Positions 1-6,384 of a stretch of 7,162 nucleotides of DNA are shown here, piece after piece. Position 1 is the stretch's first letter. Every line of letters begins with the position of its first letter. A model generated the notes under the pieces. It was not told the DNA's origin. It saw nothing but the letters and a program-made list of their open reading frames with translations, and searched no databases. The position numbers and the translations under genes were made by a program. The DNA comes from Comamonadaceae bacterium (GTDB lineage: Bacteria > Pseudomonadota > Gammaproteobacteria > Burkholderiales > Burkholderiaceae_C): positions 1 through 7,162 of the forward strand of contig CANHBU010000090.1 of the NCBI GenBank assembly GCA_947458345.1. Reading direction: 5' to 3'.

Positions 1-2169
1 GGTCAACCGCGCCACAGCGTTGGCGATTGCAGGTGCCACGGGTCCCACACCGGCCTCGCCCATGCCCGTCGGCGCAGCGTCCGAGCGCACGATGCGGGTG
101 TGAATCTCGGGCATGTCGGCCATGCGTAGCACCGGATAGTCGTTGTAGTTGGTCTGCTGCACCGCACCGGCCTTGATGGTCAGCTCCTCGAGCAAGGCCA
201 CCGACAAGCCGTAGACCGCACCGCCTTCAAGCTGTCCGAGTACGCTCTCGGGCTGGATCACCAAGCCCGGATCGGCTGCGGTCCAGTACTGGTGCACGGT
301 GATCTTGCCGCTTTGGGCGTCGATGGACACCTCGGCCACACCTGCGGCCACCGTGCCGTGGTAATCGGCAAAGGCCAGCCCCAGGGCGCGGCCCTGACGA
401 CGGCGCTGCCAGTCGGACATATCGGCCACGGCTTGGATCACCGCGCGCGCCCGCGGGCTGCCCGCCGTCAGCTCCAGGCGCATGGCCAGGGGGTCCATAT
501 TGCGCGCTTGTGCCACCTCGTCGAGGAAGCACTCAATGGCGAACTTGTTGTGCCCGGCACCGATCCCGCGAAACGCATGCACGCGCATGCCGCGCATCTC
601 ACGCACGCCCTCAGAGGCCCAGTGGTCGATACCGTAGTAGGGCAGGTCCGAGCCCTGCCAGCCAATGTAGTCTTTGCCGCCGGTAGCCGCAAAGCGCGGC
701 GGCGCGGCCACGGCATCGACGTTTTCGGAGACGATGCGGTGCTTCCAACCCACGAGCTTGCCCTGCGCATCGAGGCCGGCACGCAGCACGTGGTGCGTCA
801 TCGGACGGGGCCGGGCGGCGGCCATGTCGTCCTCGCGCGTGAGGATGAGCTTGACGGTTTTCTTGCTGGCGTTGGCAATGGCCACCGTCTGGGCAATGAT
901 GTCGGGCGTGATGCGCCGGCCAAAGCCGCCACCGAGCAGCATCTGGTTCAGACGGATCTTGTCCGGTGTGGTCTTGAGCACGCCAGAGGCAGCCGCGACG
1001 GCCAGCACCGGCGCCTGCGTGCCGACCCACAACTCGGCCGACTGGCCATCTGCGGCGACGCGTGCCACGCAGTTCATGGGCTCCATCTGGGCATGACAGG
1101 TGTGCTCGGACCAGTAGGTGGCCTCCACCACGCGCGCGGCAGAAGCCAGCGCCGGGTCGACATCGCCCTTCTTGTAGGCATTCACGGGTTTGGCATCGGC
1201 TGCGCGGCCGTGGCGGGCGTACTCCTCTTTGGCCGCATCCGAGTCGAACCGGGCCGCGTTGAGCCGAGTCTCCGAGGTGTTCCAGGTGACCTTGGCCTTG
1301 AGCACCCGGCGGGCGGTATGCGTGGCCTCGACCGTGTTGGCAAGCACCGCCACGCCAAAGGGCATGGCCATGACCTGGATGACGCCTGGCACGGCCATGG
1401 CTTCGGCCGTGTTCACGAAGTCGGGCCGCGCACCGTCCATGGGCGACTCCAGCACCGTCGCATAGACCATGCCGGGCACCATCGCATCGATGCCAAATTT
1501 GGCTTGACCGGTGACCTTCTCGAGCACGTCCTTGCGGCCCAGGTCAGCCCGCCCGATGAGCTTGTACTGATCGGGCTTCTTCAGATCAGCCGCAGTGATT
1601 GCGGGCAGCTCGGCCGGCACCGTGGCAAAAGCGGCGATCTCGCCGTAACGCAGACGCCGTCCGCTGGCCGCATGAATGACCACGCCGGCATCGGTTGACA
1701 GGGACGATGCCTCAACGCCCCAACGGGCGGCCGCCGCATTGATCAGCACCCGCCGGGCCTGGGCACCTGCGATACGCAGCGGCGTGAAGTACCCCGGGAT
1801 CGCGATGCTGGCCAAGGAGGCCTGGCCGCCGTTGAGCAAGGGATGGGTGTTGCCGTAGACGCGCGGATTGGGCGGCGCGTACTCGATGCGCACCTTGGAC
1901 CAATCGGCATCGAGCTCCTCGGCCAGGATCATGGGCAGCGCGGTGGTCGTGCCCTGCCCCATCTCGCCCGTGGGCGTCATCACAAGCACCGAGTCGTCGA
2001 CGCCGATGGTCACCCACACATTGGGCTTGAGGGCACTTTGGCCTTGCGCGTCTTGCGAGACGCCGCCGAGGCCGATGGCCACCGAAAAGGTCAGCCCACC
2101 GGTGGTGGCCAAAAAGCCGCGTCGGTTCATCCCGGCCTTGCCGGCACTCTTGGGGTTCACAGCGTTCAT
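1..2169 (-). CDS. Molybdopterin-binding large subunit of a Tat-exported molybdenum hydroxylase (xanthine dehydrogenase / IorB family), C-terminus cut by window edge
   Basis: This is the catalytic subunit of a xanthine-oxidase-family hydroxylase, which adds water-derived oxygen to an aldehyde or N-heteroaromatic carbon at a Mo-cytosine-dinucleotide cofactor. Visible are 723 residues. An N-terminal Tat signal (NRRGFLATTG, residues 15-24, then a hydrophobic run) points to periplasmic export. Cofactor and active-site landmarks are EMGQGT near residue 82, GGGFGRR at 413-419, AFRGIGAG from 532, and PTGMGEAGVGP, in which Glu705 matches the family's catalytic glutamate. The order and length fit the Tat-bearing IorB-like branch (about 730-750 aa), so probably only some ten residues lie beyond position 1. 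The ATG at 2169 is preferred because AGGAGG sits 8 bases upstream; an in-frame ATG at 2130 (residue 14), directly before the twin arginines and with AAGG 5 bases upstream, is an alternative. The gene begins 3 bases after the [2Fe-2S] subunit stops, so the pair is surely co-translated. Substrate unknown; 'isoquinoline' is only a family label. Confidence 0.93.
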   Translation of the reverse strand, partial: MNAVNPKSAGKAGMNRRGFLATTGGLTFSVAIGLGGVSQDAQGQSALKPNVWVTIGVDDSVLVMTPTGEMGQGTTTALPMILAEELDADWSKVRIEYAPPNPRVYGNTHPLLNGGQASLASIAIPGYFTPLRIAGAQARRVLINAAAARWGVEASSLSTDAGVVIHAASGRRLRYGEIAAFATVPAELPAITAADLKKPDQYKLIGRADLGRKDVLEKVTGQAKFGIDAMVPGMVYATVLESPMDGARPDFVNTAEAMAVPGVIQVMAMPFGVAVLANTVEATHTARRVLKAKVTWNTSETRLNAARFDSDAAKEEYARHGRAADAKPVNAYKKGDVDPALASAARVVEATYWSEHTCHAQMEPMNCVARVAADGQSAELWVGTQAPVLAVAAASGVLKTTPDKIRLNQMLLGGGFGRRITPDIIAQTVAIANASKKTVKLILTREDDMAAARPRPMTHHVLRAGLDAQGKLVGWKHRIVSENVDAVAAPPRFAATGGKDYIGWQGSDLPYYGIDHWASEGVREMRGMRVHAFRGIGAGHNKFAIECFLDEVAQARNMDPLAMRLELTAGSPRARAVIQAVADMSDWQRRRQGRALGLAFADYHGTVAAGVAEVSIDAQSGKITVHQYWTAADPGLVIQPESVLGQLEGGAVYGLSVALLEELTIKAGAVQQTNYNDYPVLRMADMPEIHTRIVRSDAAPTGMGEAGVGPVAPAIANAVARLT

Positions 2170-2172
2170 GGC

Positions 2173-2631
2173 TCAGGCCTCCTGGGCCGCGCGCTGCACG
2201 GCTTTGACGATACGCTGGTAGGTGCCGCAGCGGCAGATGTTGCCGTTCATGTGCTGCACGATCTCTTCGCGACTGGGCTTCTTGTTCTTGGCCAGCAAAC
2301 TGGCCGCCTGCATGATCTGGCCGGACTGGCAATAGCCGCACTGGGGCACCTGCTCGGCCACCCAGGCCTTTTGCAAACGGTGGCTGCCATCGGGCGACAA
2401 GCCTTCGATGGTCGTGACTGACTTGCCTGCCACCGCCGAGACCGGCATCACGCAAGAACGCGTGGCCTCGCCGTCGACATGTACGGTACAGGCGCCGCAC
2501 TGGGCGATGCCGCAACCGAACTTGGTGCCGGTCATTTGCAAGTGTTCTCTTAGCAGCCAAAGCAGCGGCGTGGCCGGATCCACGTTGACCGTGGTGGGCT
2601 TGCCGTTGAGGGTCAGGGAAACAGACGACAT
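2173..2631 (-). CDS. (2Fe-2S)-binding small subunit of molybdenum hydroxylase (IorA/CoxS-like)
   Basis: This is a 152-residue electron-transfer subunit carrying two [2Fe-2S] clusters that pass electrons away from the molybdenum site of the neighbouring large subunit. The N-terminal plant-ferredoxin-like half has Cys40, Cys45, Cys48 and Cys60 (C-x4-C-x2-C-x11-C). The C-terminal helical half has Cys98, Cys101, Cys133 and Cys135, in QCGYCQSGQ and NICRCGTY. All eight ligands are present and the length is normal for the family. The ATG at 2631 is chosen because GAAAGG lies 8 bases upstream and the protein then begins with the usual short strand ([11 protein letters not shown]). The frame is open further up to a TTG at 2649, but that adds only six unconserved residues. 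The protein has no signal of its own; in this family it is thought to be carried through the Tat system folded with the large subunit. No FAD subunit is adjacent, as expected for the two-subunit IorAB type, whose electron acceptor is often a cytochrome c. Confidence 0.95.
   Translation of the reverse strand: MSSVSLTLNGKPTTVNVDPATPLLWLLREHLQMTGTKFGCGIAQCGACTVHVDGEATRSCVMPVSAVAGKSVTTIEGLSPDGSHRLQKAWVAEQVPQCGYCQSGQIMQAASLLAKNKKPSREEIVQHMNGNICRCGTYQRIVKAVQRAAQEA
2178..2183 (-). promoter_or_regulatory. Strong Shine-Dalgarno site for the molybdopterin subunit
   Basis: The minus strand reads AGGAGG here, a perfect match to the anti-Shine-Dalgarno core, with 8 bases before the ATG at 2169. It lies inside the last codons of the [2Fe-2S] subunit gene. 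It is the main reason for choosing 2169 over the internal ATG at 2130 as the start of the large subunit. Confidence 0.8.
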
Positions 2632-2779
2632 GGAAACTGCCTTTCTCAAACGCGGTTTAGATCGGGGGTGAGCCTGTGACGAAATCGGTCGCTACGGCCC
2701 AAGCGTGGGCGATGCTAACCCAGGGCCAAAAGCCATGCGGGACCAGTGCCCTGGGGTTTACACCAAGATGGCAATGGGC
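2632..2779 (-). other. Intergenic region between livF and the hydroxylase genes
   Basis: These 148 bases form the largest gene-free stretch in the window. They hold an imperfect inverted repeat (listed separately) and, on the minus strand, the ribosome binding site of the small subunit at about 2640-2645. I see no good sigma-70 promoter. A TCTAAA hexamer at about 2656-2661 could serve as a weak -10 for the hydroxylase genes, but the hexamers 16-18 bases further upstream resemble TTGACA poorly. Whether the hydroxylase genes are transcribed with livHMGF or from their own start cannot be decided from the sequence. Confidence 0.5.
2717..2758 (-). repeat. Imperfect inverted repeat downstream of livF (possible transcript-end hairpin or operator)
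   Basis: On the plus strand AACCCAGGGC (2717-2726) faces GCCCTGGGGTT (2748-2758) across 21 bases. The core is 8 perfect base pairs (CCCAGGGC/GCCCTGGG), extended by two A-T pairs after one bulged base. It begins 21 bases after the livF stop codon, where a 3'-end hairpin would be expected. However, no run of T follows it on the minus strand, so it is not a classical intrinsic terminator. It could stabilise the liv mRNA 3' end, be a partial terminator, or be a binding site upstream of the hydroxylase genes. Confidence 0.4.
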
Positions 2780-3469
2780 TCAGCCCAAGCCCAGCCAGGT
2801 CTGCTGCAGTACCGGATCGTCCTGCAAGGCCTCGAGCGTGCCGGCAAAAACAACCTGACCTCGTCCGAGCACCATCAGCCGATCGGCCAGCGCTGGCGCC
2901 AAATCGAGCTTTTGCTCCATCAGGACAATGCAGGCCCCGCGGGCCGTCTGCTCGCGCAGCACCTGACCGACCGTCTCCACCCAGTGCGGCGCCAGCCCTT
3001 CGCAAGGCTCGTCGACGATCAGCAAATCGGGCTGCGCGAGCAGACTGCGCGCGAGGCTGAGCATCTGCTGCTCACCGCCGGAGAGCAAGCCCGCTAAAGT
3101 TGAGCGGCGCCGCTGCAGTTGGCCAAACGTGGCATAGGCCCAGTCGATGCGACGGCGATCGCGTCCCCGCAAGCCCAGTTGCAGGTTCTGCTCGACCGTC
3201 AGCAGCGCAAACACGTCGCGCGTTTCAGGGACATAGCCCACGCCGCAGCGGGCGATGGTGTGCGGAGCCAGTCCGAGCAGATCGCGCCCGCGCCATTGCA
3301 CCCGGCCGCAGCCGGGCACCAGCCCCATGAGCGCGCGCGCCAGCGTCGAGCGCCCCGAGCCGTTGCGGCCCAGAACCGCCAGCACCTGCCCAGGCTCCAG
3401 CGTGAAATGAACGCCCTCTAGCGCGCGCACCGCACCATAGTTGACACCCAGCGCCTCGACCTTGAGCAT
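2780..3469 (-). CDS. livF: Branched-chain amino acid type ABC transporter, ATP-binding protein LivF
   Basis: This is the second ATPase subunit of the Liv-type importer; it pairs with LivG on the cytoplasmic face and powers transport through LivH/LivM. It has 229 residues, close to the usual 233-237. Landmarks in order are Walker A GRNGSGRST (34-42), the YVPETRDVF segment after the Q-loop (79-87), signature LSGGEQQM (129-136), Walker B LLIVDEP (149-155) followed by EGLAP, and an MEQKLD segment where the switch residue is Gln, as is normal in LivF. The oddity is Arg40 in place of the Walker A lysine, coded by CGC; the rest of the protein is intact, so this is not simple decay. The ATG at 3469 shares its A with the livG stop (TGATG) and has AGGG 7 bases upstream. 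The GTG just before it at 3472 is an alternative that would give a 4-base GTGA overlap. It is the last gene of the transporter block. Confidence 0.94.
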   Translation of the reverse strand: MLKVEALGVNYGAVRALEGVHFTLEPGQVLAVLGRNGSGRSTLARALMGLVPGCGRVQWRGRDLLGLAPHTIARCGVGYVPETRDVFALLTVEQNLQLGLRGRDRRRIDWAYATFGQLQRRRSTLAGLLSGGEQQMLSLARSLLAQPDLLIVDEPCEGLAPHWVETVGQVLREQTARGACIVLMEQKLDLAPALADRLMVLGRGQVVFAGTLEALQDDPVLQQTWLGLG

Positions 3470-4239
3470 CACGCGGCCCTGCCCTGAGCGCCCAGATACA
3501 CCTGGCGCACCTGCGCGTCGGCACGCACCTGCGCTGGCGTGCCGCAGGCCAGCACCCGCCCCTCATGAAGCACCGCCACCTGATCGGCCAGCTCGAACAC
3601 GACCTGCATGTCGTGTTCGACGAGCAGCAAGCCCAAGCCGGCGGTGAGCTCGCGCAGCTTGCGCGCGAAGACCTCGGTCTCGCTGCGGCTCATGCCCGCG
3701 GTGGGCTCATCGAGCAAAACCACCCGCGGCGAGCCGGCCAGCACCATGCCCAACTCCAGCAGCCGCTGCTGGGCATAGCTGAGCTCGCCGGCCATGAGGT
3801 CGGCGCAAGGGTGCAAGCCCAGCGTGTGCAAGAAATGATCGACGCGTTCGCGCACAGCCGGCTTGGCATTCATCGAACCCCACAGACCGCGCCAAGCACC
3901 GGCGCCAGGCCCGAGCTCGCGCAGGCAGGCGCAGCGCAGATGGTCGCGCACCGACAGCCGCGAAAACAGCTGGCTGATCTGAAAGCTGCGCGCCAGGCCG
4001 CGCCGTGCAATCTCGTAGGGCGCCTGGCCTGCGATCGAAACGCCATCGAGTCGCACATCGCCCGCCGAGGGGCTCAAGCTGCCACTGATGACGTTAAACA
4101 GGGTCGATTTGCCGGCGCCGTTGGGACCGATCAGCGCCAGGCATTGCTGGGCTTGCAGCCTCAGGTCCACGCCGCACAAAATCTCGCTCGGCCCGAACCT
4201 TCGGTGCACACCATGCACCTCGAGCAGCGCCGCGCTCAT
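3469..4239 (-). CDS. livG: Branched-chain amino acid type ABC transporter, ATP-binding protein LivG
   Basis: This is the first ATPase subunit of the Liv-type importer, of 256 residues, typical for LivG. It has Walker A GPNGAGKST (38-46) with the normal lysine, a Q-loop in RSFQISQLF (84-92), the divergent LivG-type signature LSYAQQRLLELG (153-164), Walker B VVLLDEP (173-179), the D-loop TAGMS, and switch His209 in LLVEHDM. The start is fixed by an ATGA overlap with livM: the ATG is 4239-4237 and the livM TGA is 4238-4236. The frame is open further upstream, but that part is a shadow of livM. LivG and LivF differ here in a way that matters: LivG keeps the Walker A lysine while LivF has arginine, so the two nucleotide sites of the heterodimer may not be equal. 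This is inferred from sequence only. Confidence 0.96.
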   Translation of the reverse strand: MSAALLEVHGVHRRFGPSEILCGVDLRLQAQQCLALIGPNGAGKSTLFNVISGSLSPSAGDVRLDGVSIAGQAPYEIARRGLARSFQISQLFSRLSVRDHLRCACLRELGPGAGAWRGLWGSMNAKPAVRERVDHFLHTLGLHPCADLMAGELSYAQQRLLELGMVLAGSPRVVLLDEPTAGMSRSETEVFARKLRELTAGLGLLLVEHDMQVVFELADQVAVLHEGRVLACGTPAQVRADAQVRQVYLGAQGRAA

Positions 4240-5405
4240 GACGCGGTCCTTGCCGGGCTGCGCCGTGAAAGCAAGCCCAGCGCGATGCCCAGTGCGAGCA
4301 AGGCCAGAGCGGCGCTCCAGTGGCCGATCGCGTGGGCATCGAGCCTCAAGCCCAAGAAATCGACTTGCGGCCCCAGGGTGCTGGCCAGCCGCAGCTGATA
4401 AGCCATCTCCAGCAATGCAGCGGCAGCGACCCCACCGAGGGCCAGGGCCAGGACGCCCAGGGGCCAGGCCAGACCCGCGCGCACCATGGGCATCCATCCG
4501 CCAGCAATGCCGCCGGGCATGAGCAGCAGAACCAGCACAAAGGCCAAGCCCATGTAAAGCAGCCAAGCCGGCGTCCAGGACGACAGCAGCACCGTGGCCA
4601 GCACCATCAACACCCCGCCTATCACGCCACCGGCCATGCTGCCGAGCCCGCCGATGAGGGTAAAAACCAGCACCATGGCCGAGCGATGGCTGCTGAGCAC
4701 CTCAGTGCTCACGATTTCGTTGAACAAAGCTGCAAGTGCACCGGCCAGGCCGGCAAAAAAAGCGGCCACCACAAAGCTCACGTGGCGGATCCGGCGCGGA
4801 TCATGGCCCATAAATGACACGCGCAAGGGGTTGTCGCGCACCGCGTTGAGCAGGCGCCCGAGCGCGGTGCGGGTGAACCCATACACCAGAGCGAGCGTGG
4901 TGGCCGTGTAGGCCAGCACCAGCAGATAAAGCTGCCAGGCTGGGCCCCAATTGAGGCCGCCGCGGGCCAAGCCGGTGGTGCGATCGGCCGCGATCCCAGC
5001 CTCGCCGCCAAAAATGCCCGGCAGCATCAGGGCGATCGCCCAGGCCAGCTCGCCCAGGCCCAAGGTGATCATGGCAAAGACCATGGCTGAATCATGGCGC
5101 GTGGCCAGCCAGCCCAAGGGCCAAGCCAATACGGCAACGGCCAGCGCGGCGCACAAGGGCACCAGGGCCACGGGCCAGGCTGAGCCCGCCTCAAGGGCGC
5201 GCATGCCGTAAATGGCCACAAAAGCCCCCATGCCGCTGTAGAGCGCATGGCCGAAGCTGACCATCCCGCCCTGCCCCATCAAAAGCCAAAAACTCAGGCA
5301 CAAAATGACCGCAATGCCCATCTGGCTGAGCAGGCCCAGCGCCTGGCTGCCCAGCGCCGCGGGGGCCAGAAGCAAGGCCGCGCCAAGCACCCACGCCCAC
5401 TTCAT
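4236..5405 (-). CDS. livM: Branched-chain amino acid type ABC transporter, permease LivM (with C-terminal extension)
   Basis: This is an inner-membrane permease that forms the translocation path together with LivH. It has 389 residues and is very hydrophobic. Family landmarks are GQGGMVSFGHALYSGMGAF (44-62), a polar loop around residues 187-209 (NAVRDNPLRVSFMGHDPRR) that should be the cytoplasmic contact with the ATPases, and the closing block FTLIGGLGSMAGGVIGG (248-264). The first residues (5-19) form a hydrophobic segment rather than a cleaved signal. Residues from about 304 to 389 go past the usual end of the LivM core. They contain two further hydrophobic stretches (about 309-333 and 363-379) joined by a polar stretch (about 334-362), and a basic C-terminus. 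The ATG at 5405 overlaps the livH stop by 4 bases (ATGA), which supports the start and suggests translational coupling. The substrate cannot be told from the permease. Confidence 0.95.
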   Translation of the reverse strand: MKWAWVLGAALLLAPAALGSQALGLLSQMGIAVILCLSFWLLMGQGGMVSFGHALYSGMGAFVAIYGMRALEAGSAWPVALVPLCAALAVAVLAWPLGWLATRHDSAMVFAMITLGLGELAWAIALMLPGIFGGEAGIAADRTTGLARGGLNWGPAWQLYLLVLAYTATTLALVYGFTRTALGRLLNAVRDNPLRVSFMGHDPRRIRHVSFVVAAFFAGLAGALAALFNEIVSTEVLSSHRSAMVLVFTLIGGLGSMAGGVIGGVLMVLATVLLSSWTPAWLLYMGLAFVLVLLLMPGGIAGGWMPMVRAGLAWPLGVLALALGGVAAAALLEMAYQLRLASTLGPQVDFLGLRLDAHAIGHWSAALALLALGIALGLLSRRSPARTAS

Positions 5406-6322
5406 GCGCGCTGACCCAGCAAGCCGCGCGGCCGCAGCAGCAGCACCAGCACCATGAGCGCATAGGGCAACAAGGGTGCAAGTTGGCTCAGTTCAATCTG
5501 CGCCAGCGCACTGTGTGCGGGCAAGCCGAGCCATTGGCCCAGCTTGACGTCAAGCCCAATGGCCAGCGTCTGCAACAAACCGATGGCCAGGCTGGCCAGC
5601 AGGGCGCCGGCGAGCGAGCCGAGCCCTCCGACCACGATCACGACAAAGAGCACCGAGCCGATCGTGGCGGCCATGCCCGGCTCGGTCACGAAGGCGTTGC
5701 CGCCGAGCACGCCGGCCAGCGCAGCCAGCGCACATCCCAGAGCGAACACGCTCATCAAGACACGAGGCAAATCGTGGCCGAGCGCTTGCACCATCTGCGG
5801 ATGGGTCAGCGCCGCCTTGATCACCAGCCCGACCGAGCTCAGCCGCAGCCAGGCCGCCAGCGCCAGCAGCACCAGCACGGCCACTGCCATGATGAAGACG
5901 CGGTAGGCGGGCAAAGCCGCCTCGCCCATGCGCCAGATCAGGCCATCGAATTGAGCCGGTACGCGGTAGTTGACCGGACCGGTGCCCCACACCAGCGCAA
6001 CGGCCTCCAGCAGGACGATCGACAGCCCGAAGGTGACCAGCATCTCGGCCACATGCCCTTGTTTGCGCACCCGGCGCAGCACCTGCGATTCGAACAGCGC
6101 GCCGCCAGCGGCCGCCAGTGCGGGGGCCAGCACCAGGGCCCAGCCAAAACCAAGGAACTGGCTCAGGCTGTAGGCCAGATAAGCACCCAGCACATAAAAG
6201 GCCGCGTGTGCGAAATTGAGCACGCCCATCAGGCTGTAGATCAGCGTCAGGCCGCTGCACAGCAGAAACAGAAGCAAACCATAGCTCAGCCCGTTAACGA
6301 GCGAGACCAGCAAAAAATCCAT
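5402..6322 (-). CDS. livH: Branched-chain amino acid type ABC transporter, permease LivH
   Basis: This is the partner permease of LivM, with 306 residues and eight or so hydrophobic segments. It opens with the LivH-type pattern MDFLLVSLVNGLSYGL and then GLTLIYSLMGVLNFAHAAFY (about residues 24-43). Further landmarks are the polar ATPase-contact segment KAALTHPQMVQALGHDLPRV and the block FVVIVVGGLGSLAGA. The length is normal (290-310). The ATG at 6322 gives the expected N-terminus, but the sequence before it (CAAGCGGT) is a poor Shine-Dalgarno site, so translation may depend on ribosomes arriving from the upstream cNBD gene 62 bases away. Its 3' end overlaps livM. No binding-protein gene (livK) is present in the window, so the solute it serves is open. 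Confidence 0.95.
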   Translation of the reverse strand: MDFLLVSLVNGLSYGLLLFLLCSGLTLIYSLMGVLNFAHAAFYVLGAYLAYSLSQFLGFGWALVLAPALAAAGGALFESQVLRRVRKQGHVAEMLVTFGLSIVLLEAVALVWGTGPVNYRVPAQFDGLIWRMGEAALPAYRVFIMAVAVLVLLALAAWLRLSSVGLVIKAALTHPQMVQALGHDLPRVLMSVFALGCALAALAGVLGGNAFVTEPGMAATIGSVLFVVIVVGGLGSLAGALLASLAIGLLQTLAIGLDVKLGQWLGLPAHSALAQIELSQLAPLLPYALMVLVLLLRPRGLLGQRA

Positions 6323-6384
6323 ACCGCTTGCAAGAGCCTGTCGAGGTCAGGCCGCCTCTGGGGTGACGAGACCCCGATTGTTTC
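6323..6384 (-). other. Short intergenic spacer between the cNBD-protein gene and livH, with a small hairpin
   Basis: This 62-base gap most likely lies within one transcript. Just after the stop codon at 6385 the minus strand can form a small hairpin, GGGGT-CTCGTC-ACCCC (6375-6360), of 5 G/C-rich pairs with a 6-base loop. No T-run follows, so it is not a good terminator. I see no convincing promoter before livH. Confidence 0.45.

Noticed and set aside
292..1698. Long plus-strand open frame of 468 codons opposite the molybdopterin subunit
   Set aside because: Its translation is low-complexity, rich in His, Gly, Arg and Ala, with no recognisable domain. The minus strand carries a clear, motif-rich protein over the whole stretch. 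Such mirror frames are common in GC-rich DNA.
2733..2752. Possible sigma-54 promoter on the minus strand (GGCAC then GC at the right spacing)
   Set aside because: The -24-like half is acceptable, but the -12 half has CCGC instead of TTGC, and it falls within the inverted repeat. One weak match in a GC-rich gap is expected by chance.
3565..4398. Plus-strand open frame of 277 codons opposite livG and the end of livM
   Set aside because: It is an antisense shadow of livG; the translation shows no motifs and the minus-strand ATPase is complete.
4240..4566. N-terminal extension of livG in its own frame
   Set aside because: It lies fully inside livM. The LivG fold begins right after the ATG at 4239, which forms the ATGA overlap with the livM stop.
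6360..6375. Small GGGGT/ACCCC hairpin after the cNBD gene as a terminator
   Set aside because: It has only 5 base pairs, with no T-run following on the minus strand, and livH starts soon after. It is noted in the spacer entry but not called a terminator.
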